A stretch of 64,000 nt of DNA from Romboutsia lituseburensis DSM 797 (lineage in GTDB: Bacteria > Bacillota > Clostridia > Peptostreptococcales > Peptostreptococcaceae): assembly GCF_900103615.1 (NCBI RefSeq), contig NZ_FNGW01000010.1, forward strand, positions 31,962 to 95,961. The letters are read 5' to 3'. Shown piece after piece: positions 27,073 to 35,255 of this stretch. The first letter of the stretch is position 1. Each line of letters starts with the position of its first letter. The notes under the pieces were generated by a model. The model did no database searches and was not told where the DNA came from. It saw nothing but the letters and a program-made list of their open reading frames with translations. A program made the translations under genes and the position numbers.

Positions 27073-27138
27073 TTTAGTTAGTAAGTAGATCTTGATATGA
27101 AATTAATAAATATAGATATATTATTAGGATGGTGTAAA

Positions 27139-27639
27139 ATGAAACATAAAGTTATAAAAAAACAAAAAAGCAGTAGTAGATGTATAGTCTGTGGAGTAAA
27201 TAATGAATTAGGCATGAAAGCATCATTTTATGAGTTAGAAAACAATGAGTTAGTAGCAGTTTGTGATACAAAAGATTGGCATCAAAGCTATCCTGGTAGA
27301 GTTCATGGAGGAATGTCTGCAGCTTTGTTAGATGAAACAATAGGAAGAGCAATTAGTATAAATGATGAAACTATATGGGGAGTTACAGTAAGTTTAGATT
27401 TAAAATACAAAAAACCTGTACCAACTGATACAACTATAAAGATAGTAGGTCGTATAACTAAAGAAAATAGAAAACTATTTGAAGGTAGCGGAGAAATAAT
27501 CTTACCTAATGGAGAGGTTGCAGTAACAGCTACAGGGAAATATATGAAGATGCCGGTAGATAAAATAACTAATGAAAATTTGGATGAAGATGAATGGTTT
27601 TTAGATAATGAAGAAATACCTGAGTATATAGAATTATAA
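27139..27639 (+). CDS. PaaI-type hotdog-fold thioesterase
   Basis: A 166-residue acyl-CoA thioesterase-like protein. RVHGGMSAALLDETIGRA near residue 55 is the PaaI signature with the catalytic Asp/Glu on the central helix. An N-terminal CIVCG could be half of a small metal knuckle, common in clostridial members. The acidic tail (NLDEDEWFLDNEE) is unusual but not functional by itself. ATG 27139 is chosen for AGGATGGTG upstream; the earlier ATG 27097 has no ribosome site. Substrate unknown. Confidence 0.85.
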   Translation: MKHKVIKKQKSSSRCIVCGVNNELGMKASFYELENNELVAVCDTKDWHQSYPGRVHGGMSAALLDETIGRAISINDETIWGVTVSLDLKYKKPVPTDTTIKIVGRITKENRKLFEGSGEIILPNGEVAVTATGKYMKMPVDKITNENLDEDEWFLDNEEIPEYIEL

Positions 27640-27684
27640 ATGTTAATACCTAAAATTTATATATTTTAATATGTATTATAAATC

Positions 27685-27713
27685 TTGACAAAACTATGAT
27701 AACGTTTTATATT
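27685..27713 (+). promoter_or_regulatory. Promoter with cre-like site for the DUF1097 gene
   Basis: TTGACA 27685-27690, 17-base spacer, TATATT 27708-27713. The spacer holds ATGATAACGTTTTAT (27696-27710), which fits the CcpA consensus WTGNNARCGNWWWCA except at the last two bases. Confidence 0.6.
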
Positions 27714-27749
27714 GTTATAGCATAAAAATATAAATTCTTAGGGGGCAAT

Positions 27750-28214
27750 ATGGACAGTTTATTTGCACTTTCTTTAACAACTGCTATTTTTTGTGGAATA
27801 TGGAGTGCTTTAAGCTCTAGCTTAGGCTTAATTGCATGGGCTGGATTTGCAGGTTGCACGTCATTTTTCGCAGCAGGAGGAAAATCAAAAGGTTTTAAAA
27901 AGGCTATCTTAACAAATTTAAGTGGTGTTTTTTGGGCTATGATAAGTATAAAAATATGTCAGTATATTGAAATTGAGCATATAGGAGCTATTACAACTGC
28001 AGTAATAACATTTATAATGTGTATACAAGCTAAAATTAAATTTTTAGATTTTATTCCTGGAACTTTCATAGGATCAGTGTCAACATTTGCAGCTAGTGGT
28101 AATTGGAAAGCAGTAGCTTTAGCTTTGATTTTAGGTGGAATTTTAGGTTACATCTGTGAATCAACGGGAATATGGTTATTTGAAGTATTAAATAAAAAAG
28201 ATAATACTAAATAG
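27750..28214 (+). CDS. DUF1097 membrane protein
   Basis: A 154-residue integral membrane protein with five hydrophobic segments. WAGFAGCTSFFAAGGK near residue 30 and NLSGVFWAM near residue 56 are family features of DUF1097 (E. coli YcdZ type), whose function is unknown; a channel or carrier role is guessed from its size. RBS GGGGG. Monocistronic, with a consensus promoter overlapped by a possible carbon-catabolite operator. Confidence 0.85.
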   Translation: MDSLFALSLTTAIFCGIWSALSSSLGLIAWAGFAGCTSFFAAGGKSKGFKKAILTNLSGVFWAMISIKICQYIEIEHIGAITTAVITFIMCIQAKIKFLDFIPGTFIGSVSTFAASGNWKAVALALILGGILGYICESTGIWLFEVLNKKDNTK

Positions 28215-28240
28215 AATTTAAATTAAAAATAATTGAACAT

Positions 28241-28280
28241 TAAAAGCTACTGTAATTTTATAATTACAGTAGCTTTTTTA
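28241..28280 (+). terminator. Rho-independent terminator after the DUF1097 gene
   Basis: Arms AAAGCTACTGTAATT / AATTACAGTAGCTTT, six T. Confidence 0.87.
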
Positions 28281-28361
28281 GACTTAGATATTATATTTTT
28301 AAGGATATTACACATTGACTTTAACTAAACTTAACATAACAATTATTTAAATTAATACATT

Positions 28362-29669
28362 TTAAGCAGCTTCTTTTAAAGCTTCTTTTTGTAATTTATC
28401 TATTCTTTCTTTATTTAACTTAGACATACCTATAGAAGCTAATATTAATGATCCATAACATATAAATATAAACACTAATATAGCAGTCCAAGCAACACCG
28501 TATCCCATTTTATCAACTAATAATCCGAACACAGATGAACCAGCAGCGAATCCTACAGCAAAAAATATTTGAACTACTCCAAGAATAGCACCGAATTCTT
28601 TTTTACCAAAGAACGAACCTGCAAGTAGAGAAGGTCCCATCATATAAGCAAATACTGATAAACCTTTTAAAGCCGCAAATACTTGAGCTAACATAGGCAT
28701 TTGACCTGCAAACATTAATGCTAAGCATGAAGACCCAGCTAATACAAATGCAACAAATAAACCTTTAGTTATACCTAACTTATCGAATATTATACCTCCG
28801 AATAAGTTTCCTCCAAGTGAACATAATGCAAATATAGAACCAACCATACCAACTATCATAGGATCTATTTTTAAATGTAACTTTAAGTATGCTGGATATT
28901 GTACTGCTAGAGCAGATACGTACATACCTAGGAAGAATAAACCAAATCCAAATAACCAGAAGAATTTAAGATTTTTAGCTTCTTTAAAAGTATATCCCCA
29001 GTCAACTGAAACTGATTTTTCAGTGTTTTCTTTTCCGCTTTCTTTTTTCTTACCTTTAACTATTTCATTTTCATTTTTAGGCATTCTTAAGAAGAATAAT
29101 GTAACTGGTATACCTATTACTAATGATAAAACTCCAAACATTAAGTAAGATTTAGAAGCTCCATTAGTAGCTAGTGAAAATGCAGTCATTTGTTGCAAGA
29201 ATATATTACCTATAGATCCCCCTGCAAAAGCTAATCCCATTGCTTTACCTTTAGATAATTCATCAAACCACCCATTTATTAAAAGTGGAACCCCTATTGA
29301 AGATATAGCTGCTGTACCAACTTGAACTACACCTGCAACAAGGTAAAATTGCCATAATTCTTGACACATAGAGAATGCTAAGAATCCTCCACCAGAAAGT
29401 ATACATCCTAATAAATACATCATTTTAACGTTTATTTTATTGAACATCATACCTATAAATGGTGAAGCTATGGCAGATACTACTGTACCTAATGTAAATA
29501 TTAATGAGAATCCTGCTAAAGTGAATCCCTTTTCCTCAACAACATAACTTACAAATTGAGGTTGAATGTTTGCTGCAACACCAAATGGTATAGCTTGTAT
29601 AAGCATACATGCAACAACTATTAACCAACCAGTGGCAAATTTTTTCTTGTTTTCATTTAAAGTACTCAT
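28362..29669 (-). CDS. MFS transporter (OFA / monocarboxylate type)
   Basis: A 435-residue, 12-helix carrier. Segment order and wording (FGVAANIQPQFVSYVVEEKG, GVPLLINGWFDELSKGKAMGLAFAGGSIGN, LGGNLFGGIIFDKLG) fit the oxalate:formate antiporter / monocarboxylate group of the MFS, which carries small organic anions. A Lys-rich central loop (about residues 203-220) separates the halves. It is divergent from the XRE regulator and probably under its control. An AAAGGAG lies about 14 bases before the ATG. The neighbourhood suggests the ligand is related to the amidohydrolase substrate or product. Confidence 0.87.
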   Translation of the reverse strand: MSTLNENKKKFATGWLIVVACMLIQAIPFGVAANIQPQFVSYVVEEKGFTLAGFSLIFTLGTVVSAIASPFIGMMFNKINVKMMYLLGCILSGGGFLAFSMCQELWQFYLVAGVVQVGTAAISSIGVPLLINGWFDELSKGKAMGLAFAGGSIGNIFLQQMTAFSLATNGASKSYLMFGVLSLVIGIPVTLFFLRMPKNENEIVKGKKKESGKENTEKSVSVDWGYTFKEAKNLKFFWLFGFGLFFLGMYVSALAVQYPAYLKLHLKIDPMIVGMVGSIFALCSLGGNLFGGIIFDKLGITKGLFVAFVLAGSSCLALMFAGQMPMLAQVFAALKGLSVFAYMMGPSLLAGSFFGKKEFGAILGVVQIFFAVGFAAGSSVFGLLVDKMGYGVAWTAILVFIFICYGSLILASIGMSKLNKERIDKLQKEALKEAA

Positions 29670-29993
29670 AATTTTTATGATTTCTCCTTTATTTTTTTTG
29701 TAAATAGGCTTTGTACAAATTAAAGGAATACGTTGTGTGATTTTATGATATCATAGAATGGTATGAAATCTAAGCGATTCACAATGAATCATGCTGAATT
29801 GTATTGAAATATGGAATCAATATAATTCAATGAATTCAATAAAATTTCAAAACGGATTTAGTTTATACTTAGATTAGGATATCTTTAAAATAAAAAGCAA
29901 TTAAAGAATACAATAGGAATTATATGTAAATAGTAAATAATAATTGACTATTTTTAAGGCAAAATGATAAAAGTCAGGGAGGATAATGGCAAC
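29670..29993. promoter_or_regulatory. Divergent control region with several dyads
   Basis: Three inverted repeats stand in about 90 bases: TATGATATCATA (29744-29755, perfect), GATTCA-CAA-TGAATC (29776-29790, perfect), and TGAATTGTATTGA (29795-29807) with TCAATATAATTCA (29817-29829, one G-T). They lie between the MFS gene and the XRE regulator and are likely operators for that regulator. Confidence 0.55.
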
Positions 29994-31517
29994 ATGAAAA
30001 GTATAGTTTTTGGGCAGTTATTAGAGAAATTATTATATTTATCAAATCAAAAAAAGAGTACGTTAGCTAGAGAGTTAGGCTACGATGTATCATATATAAG
30101 TAAATGGATTAATGCTAAAAATTTACCGACACAAAAGAATATATCAATAATATGTAAGACAACAGCTGAATTTATAGTTAAATCTCTTACACCTACATCA
30201 AAGCAAGAGCTTATAGACTATTTTGAAATTGATATAGATGTAAGTGACAAGGATGTATTAACTCAGTATATAGAGCGAAGTTTAAGAGAATCATATTTAA
30301 CAACTGCGGGAAAAGGTTCTTTAAATGTTTATAAAAGTACAAGATCTGAAGATTCATATAATAGTATAATGCACATAAATCCAAGGCTTAGAAAGCAATA
30401 TTTAAATAAAGATTTTGGGATATTTGCAACTAAATCTAATAAGTTTGATTTAATAATTTCAGCAAACTTGTATAAGTTAAATAATGATGAAAAGATGGCT
30501 ATAGCTGATATGAAGGAAGGCCTAAATAAACTATCAAAAGATAGTGATATAAGAGTTAGGTTTCTAATGGGGTTTGAAGGAAGTCATGAAGATATAGTGT
30601 TTAATACTATATTAATAATAAATATGATGACAGTTTATCCTAATATGAAGTTTGAAATATATAATTGTGATGTAGATTCAAATGCAATATTAGCTGTAAT
30701 CAAAGATAGAATTTTTCATAGTGCTATATTTGCAAAAGATAGAAGATGTCTATTCACTAGTATGTCTAAAGAAAAACATATAATAGATGAAATGTATTAT
30801 AGCTTAGAAGATATATTAAAAAATCAAGGAAAGCTTATTGCAGAGAGAAAATCTCCAATTGATTTAATCAAAGATAAAATATATATTCAGTATATAATGG
30901 GGCAAGATTTAAGATGGTTAATAGGTTCTATGAATGAATTTTTTATGCCTTATGATTTATTTATGGAAGTTGGAGCTAGTATATTTGGGGATGATCCAAA
31001 AATTTTAAATGAGTTAAATCAAATAAATATATTTTTACAAAATGTAACGTATATATCTAAAATTAAGGTTTTAATGTATGAATCAGAATTAAAAAGATAT
31101 ATATCAACAGGCGAGCTTAAGTTCTTTAATATACCTATAAAATTAACATTAGAACAAAGAGAAAGACATATAAAATATATACAAGATATAGTAGAAAAAT
31201 CAGAGAATGTAGAAATTAAATTAGTAGATGGTAGTTTTGTAGAAGACTTTAAAAATACTGCAGATCCATCATTATATCTATCTAAAAATATTAAATTAGC
31301 TAAAACACATCCTTTAAATAATATAAATGATTATATAATTATTAAAGATAATGAATTTAAAAATTTATGTGATGAGTTATTTAAAGTACTATGGAATGAT
31401 AGAGAAGATGTAGTTATTAGTGATAAGGAAGAAATAGTAGAAAGAATATCTAAAACTTTAGCTTATGCAAGAATTATAAATGGAACATTTAACCCAAATG
31501 AAAGCTATAAGATTTAA
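29994..31517 (+). CDS. Large XRE-family regulator with unassigned C-terminal domain
   Basis: A 507-residue protein starting at ATG 29994, ten bases after AGGGAGGA. Residues about 8-60 form an XRE helix-turn-helix (KSTLARELGYDVSYISKWINAKNLP). The remaining 440 residues match no domain I know: a region with FDLIISANLYKL and IRVRFLMGFEGSHEDIVFN (about 135-205), a middle helical part, and a C-terminal alpha/beta-looking segment (NVEIKLVDGSFVEDF). This may be a large ligand-sensing module. It is divergent from the MFS carrier and upstream of the symporter/amidohydrolase genes. Confidence 0.8.
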   Translation: MKSIVFGQLLEKLLYLSNQKKSTLARELGYDVSYISKWINAKNLPTQKNISIICKTTAEFIVKSLTPTSKQELIDYFEIDIDVSDKDVLTQYIERSLRESYLTTAGKGSLNVYKSTRSEDSYNSIMHINPRLRKQYLNKDFGIFATKSNKFDLIISANLYKLNNDEKMAIADMKEGLNKLSKDSDIRVRFLMGFEGSHEDIVFNTILIINMMTVYPNMKFEIYNCDVDSNAILAVIKDRIFHSAIFAKDRRCLFTSMSKEKHIIDEMYYSLEDILKNQGKLIAERKSPIDLIKDKIYIQYIMGQDLRWLIGSMNEFFMPYDLFMEVGASIFGDDPKILNELNQINIFLQNVTYISKIKVLMYESELKRYISTGELKFFNIPIKLTLEQRERHIKYIQDIVEKSENVEIKLVDGSFVEDFKNTADPSLYLSKNIKLAKTHPLNNINDYIIIKDNEFKNLCDELFKVLWNDREDVVISDKEEIVERISKTLAYARIINGTFNPNESYKI

Positions 31518-31579
31518 GTTGAATTATTCATAAAAAATTGAATTTATTGAAATAAGTAAAATATATTAAAAATTATACA

Positions 31580-31609
31580 TTGACTAAAAGTATAAAAAAT
31601 TGCTAATCT
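31580..31609 (+). promoter_or_regulatory. Promoter for the first AGCS-like symporter
   Basis: TTGACT 31580-31585, 18-base spacer, TAATCT 31604-31609. This would leave a leader of about 310 bases. Confidence 0.45.
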
Positions 31610-31616
31610 GTAATTG

Positions 31617-31929
31617 TAAATAGGCGCTTAAAAATAACATTAGATTCAGTAATGCTTTTTAGATACGTTAGTATTTATTCAAGTTATATATTTAAAACAA
31701 AATAGCTCTTAAAATAAAATGGCTATTTTAACGATATATATTTATGATAAAAGAAAACGTATCTAAGGTTATTATTGATTAAATTTAATGTTTGAATTTT
31801 AGGGAGAACCTATTTTTTTTATTGCAAAAAATAAAAAAAATAGAGTTAATTAGAAATAATCAATTTTATAAGACGTTATACAGAAAATAAATGTGTAAAA
31901 ATCTAAATATTAAAAAGGAGAATTAAAAG
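31617..31929 (+). promoter_or_regulatory. Long structured leader of the first AGCS-like symporter
   Basis: TTAGATACGTT (31659-31669) and AACGTATCTAA (31756-31766) are perfect 11-base partners that enclose a stem AAAATAGC / GCTATTTT (31699-31706, 31722-31729). Further on, TAGG-GAGAA-CCTA followed by eight T (about 31800-31820) could be a weak terminator. No known riboswitch class is recognised. No gene is seen in this 412-base gap. Confidence 0.5.
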
Positions 31930-33285
31930 ATGCTACATCAATTAGAAGTAATAATAACAAAAGTATCTGAAGCAATATGGCCAATATTCTTACCATTCAT
32001 GTTCGTGGTTGGTGCAACAATGGCAGTAAGAACAATATTTATGATACAAAAGCAAACTACATCGTCTGCTAAGCTACAAATTAAAAATGTTATAGGACCG
32101 GCATCTATATCGTTAGGAGCAATGATAGGTACTGGAGCTATAATAGGGGTGTTAGGTGCTTTATCAAAATTATCGGCTTCAGGACAAGCTAATATAGAAG
32201 CAATGGCTATATGGGCTTTAATAGGTTCTTTAATAATGTTACCAGTATCTTATGCTGAAACATTAAATTCTAAAATAATGAATAAAACTCCGAAAGAGTA
32301 TATATCATCATTATTACATCCTAGTTTAGGAAAGTTATATGCAATAGCATTCGTTGCACTAGCTGTATTTGGTTTTGGTGGATTCCAATTCAGTGGTATA
32401 GATTCAGTAGTTGCATCTATAGCGATGGATAAATTCAATATGGAATTATCATTAGTTCAAAGATATTTATTTATAGTAGTACCAGTAATAGCAGTAGTTG
32501 CTGCATTAGTATTATCTAAGAAGCATGAATTATTTATGGGAGCTATGACTTACATGATAGGTTCAGCAGTTATAGGATATTTTGCATTCTTCGGAATGTT
32601 CGTAATGAAAACTGCTGATTATGTTCCAACATTCTTCTCAAGTATGATGGAAGGTATGGCTAACCCAGTAAGTGCTATGCTAGGATTACCATTAGGATTA
32701 ATATTAGGTATGCAAAAAGTATTACAAACTGCAGAAACAGGTCTTGGAGCGTTAGCTATGGCTGCTCAAGAAGCAGATACTCAGCCAAGAGAAGCTGCTA
32801 TGATATCTTTATTACCAACAGCTGTTACAGTATTCGTTTCTATAGTTGTTACTTCTTATATAGCTTCTTGGGGTGTTCAGCATGGAACTTTAGCTTTAGT
32901 AGATGCTAATGGAGCTTCAGTAGGAACAGTACAAAGATTAGGTGGGTATATTGCAACTGCTGAAAGTGTAACAGGAATGTTTGGATTAGTAGTATTATCA
33001 GCATTCACAGTATTATCAGCATTAACTACAATACTTGGATCATATTATTATATGACAAAGTTATTTAAGAAAAATGCAGTAAATAAGAATATAGCAATAT
33101 ACTTAGGATTAATAGTAGCTGCTGGTACTTTAGCAGTATTTGGAGCTAATGTTGTATTCGAAGCTGTTGACTTATTATTATTTGTTCTTTGTGGAGTAAA
33201 CGTAACTGCATTAGCTGTATTTACATTCAAGCATTGGGAAGCTTACAAGTTAGGTAAAAACGCTTCAGAAAAGAAAGCTGCTTAA
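31930..33285 (+). CDS. AGCS-like amino acid:cation symporter, paralogue 1
   Basis: A 451-residue membrane protein with about 11 hydrophobic segments, distantly related to the alanine/glycine:cation symporters. LGAMIGTGAIIGVLGALSK near residue 63 corresponds to the substrate/Na+-binding GTGN helix of AGCS, and GLGALAMAAQEAD near residue 273 to the second conserved block. It is about 50% like the protein at 35256 by eye. RBS AAAAGGAG. The YtcJ-type hydrolase follows at 97 bases after a T-less palindrome, so it is probably in the same operon. Confidence 0.85.
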   Translation: MLHQLEVIITKVSEAIWPIFLPFMFVVGATMAVRTIFMIQKQTTSSAKLQIKNVIGPASISLGAMIGTGAIIGVLGALSKLSASGQANIEAMAIWALIGSLIMLPVSYAETLNSKIMNKTPKEYISSLLHPSLGKLYAIAFVALAVFGFGGFQFSGIDSVVASIAMDKFNMELSLVQRYLFIVVPVIAVVAALVLSKKHELFMGAMTYMIGSAVIGYFAFFGMFVMKTADYVPTFFSSMMEGMANPVSAMLGLPLGLILGMQKVLQTAETGLGALAMAAQEADTQPREAAMISLLPTAVTVFVSIVVTSYIASWGVQHGTLALVDANGASVGTVQRLGGYIATAESVTGMFGLVVLSAFTVLSALTTILGSYYYMTKLFKKNAVNKNIAIYLGLIVAAGTLAVFGANVVFEAVDLLLFVLCGVNVTALAVFTFKHWEAYKLGKNASEKKAA

Positions 33286-33309
33286 TTATAAGAAATATAA
33301 ATTAGATGA

Positions 33310-33337
33310 AAAGCTGCTTAATTAATTAAGCAGCTTT
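33310..33337 (+). repeat. Perfect 28-base palindrome between symporter and amidohydrolase
   Basis: AAAGCTGCTTAATT / AATTAAGCAGCTTT with no loop beyond the centre and no T-tract. It could be a partial terminator or an mRNA-stability hairpin. It repeats the codons GAAAGCTGCTTAATT at the 3' end of the upstream gene (33273-33287). Confidence 0.6.
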
Positions 33338-33382
33338 AATATAAATCATAAAAAACTTGCCTGAAGAGGGGAGAAAGACAAA

Positions 33383-35032
33383 ATGAGTAAAACAATTTAT
33401 TTTAATGGAAACATAATAACAGTAGATGATAATAATACAGTTGCTCAAGCTGTATTAATAGAAGAAGGGTTAATAAAAGCTGTAGGAACTAATGAAGAAA
33501 TACTTGCATTAGCAAATGACACTGAAAGAATAGACCTTGAGGGTAAGACTATGATACCTGGATTTATAGATCCACATGGTCATGTAGTTGCTACAGCACA
33601 GACTCTAATGATAGTAACATTAGGTGATGTAACATCAAGAGAAGAACTTGTTGCTAGATTAAAAAAAGAGCTAGAAGAAAATCCACCACAAGGAGATAAG
33701 TGGTTAATAGGATTTGGATATGATAATACTAAGTTTGAAGATGGTCAACATCCTACAAAATTTGATTTAGATTCTGTTAGTACAGATATTGCAATAACTG
33801 TATCACATGCATCAGGTCATTTAGCATGTGTTAATTCAAAAGCTTTAGAGCTATATGGATATCATGGTGATGATTATGTAGTTCCAGAAGGTGGAGTTGT
33901 TAGAACTGTATCTCCTGACTCGAAAGAGCCAAATGGAGTATTAGAAGAAAATGCTATATTAGATAGTGAAAAGAAAAAGATTGTTATATCTCCTGGATTT
34001 GAAGATGTATTAAGAGCTGTAGAAAGAGTTCAAAAAATATATGCTTCATTAGGTGTTACTACAACTCAAGATGCATCAGTTGAAGAGGCTAATGGATATA
34101 ACTATATATTAGATACTTGTGCAAAAACAGGTAGACTAATAATAGACATAGTAGGATTAGCAACTCAACCATCAACGATGAAATTGATGAAAAATGAAGA
34201 AACTCCAAAGAGAGAATACAATAATCATTATAAATTAGCAGGAGCTAAAACTTGGTTAGATGGTTCTCCACAAGGATTTACAGCTTGGTTAAGTAAGCCA
34301 TATCATGTTGTGCCACAGGGGCAACCAGAAGACTACTGTGGATATGGAACACAAACTGATGAAGTTGTAACTCAATACTATGTTGATTGCATAAATTCAA
34401 ATTTACAAGTTCATACACATGTAAATGGAGATGAAGCTTGCGCTCAATTCTTAAGATGCTACAAAAAAGCCTTAGAAATAACAGGAAGCAAAGAAGATCT
34501 AAGACCTGTTATGGTTCATTGCCAAGCGTTAAGACAAGATCAATTAGATGATGTTATAGCAGTTGGAGCAATACCTACATTCTTTAATGATCACGTAAGA
34601 TTTTGGGGTGATTTACACCATGATCAAGTATTTGGACCAGAAAGAGCTCAAAATATATCTCCAATAGGATGGGCGTTAGAAAAAGGTATAAAGTTTACCC
34701 TACATCAAGACCCGCCTGTAAAAATGCCAAATCAAATAATAGCTATGCATACAGCGGTTAATAGAACTACAGAATCAGGTAGGGTATTAGGTGAGCATCA
34801 AAGAATATCAGTTATGGATGCACTAAGAGCTGTAACTATAAATGGAGCTTATCAATATTTTGAAGAAGATATAAAAGGAAGTATAGAAGTTGGAAAATAT
34901 GCAGATTTAGTTATATTAGACAAAAACCCACTTGAGATAGCAAGTAATGAAATAGAAACTATAAAAGTCTTAGAAACTATAAAAGAAGGTAATACTATAT
35001 TCGTAAATGAAGCTGTTTTACAAGAAGCATAA
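33383..35032 (+). CDS. YtcJ-type metal-dependent amidohydrolase
   Basis: A 549-residue enzyme of the amidohydrolase-3 group. A beta-sandwich N-terminus (YFNGNIITVDDNNTV) leads into PGFIDPHGHV with the metal HxH near residue 69; later ligands lie in THVNGDEA, MVHCQAL and LHQDPPVKMP, and the C-terminal sandwich has GSIEVGKYADLVILDKNP. Family members hydrolyse amide or cyclic amide bonds; the exact substrate is unknown. No signal peptide. It sits between two paralogous symporters, which suggests the hydrolysis of an imported N-acyl or peptide-like compound. RBS GAGGGG. Confidence 0.88.
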   Translation: MSKTIYFNGNIITVDDNNTVAQAVLIEEGLIKAVGTNEEILALANDTERIDLEGKTMIPGFIDPHGHVVATAQTLMIVTLGDVTSREELVARLKKELEENPPQGDKWLIGFGYDNTKFEDGQHPTKFDLDSVSTDIAITVSHASGHLACVNSKALELYGYHGDDYVVPEGGVVRTVSPDSKEPNGVLEENAILDSEKKKIVISPGFEDVLRAVERVQKIYASLGVTTTQDASVEEANGYNYILDTCAKTGRLIIDIVGLATQPSTMKLMKNEETPKREYNNHYKLAGAKTWLDGSPQGFTAWLSKPYHVVPQGQPEDYCGYGTQTDEVVTQYYVDCINSNLQVHTHVNGDEACAQFLRCYKKALEITGSKEDLRPVMVHCQALRQDQLDDVIAVGAIPTFFNDHVRFWGDLHHDQVFGPERAQNISPIGWALEKGIKFTLHQDPPVKMPNQIIAMHTAVNRTTESGRVLGEHQRISVMDALRAVTINGAYQYFEEDIKGSIEVGKYADLVILDKNPLEIASNEIETIKVLETIKEGNTIFVNEAVLQEA

Positions 35033-35051
35033 TTTATTTAAGAATATATGA

Positions 35052-35086
35052 ATATAGCGCAAATTTATATTTGCGCTATATTTTTG
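35052..35086 (+). terminator. Rho-independent terminator after the amidohydrolase
   Basis: Arms ATATAGCGCAAA / TTTGCGCTATAT, five T. Confidence 0.87.
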
Positions 35087-35180
35087 ATAAAATCAAATAA
35101 AAATAAACTATTTAAAAAAGTATTAAATATTAAAAATATTATATAAATATGTACTAAATACAAGATGTTATTGATATTGT

Positions 35181-35219
35181 AAATTATGCGTTGGTAAATA
35201 ATAAGCCAGCGCTTAATTT
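35181..35219 (+). promoter_or_regulatory. Leader hairpin upstream of AGCS paralogue 2
   Basis: AAATTATGCGTTGG (35181-35194) pairs with CCAGCGCTTAATTT (35206-35219), 12-13 of 14 positions including one G-T. GTAAATA and GCGCTTAA also occur in the leader of paralogue 1 (around 31616-31633). Confidence 0.5.
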
Positions 35220-35255
35220 ATGCATATATACTAGAATAAAGGAGATATATAGGGG

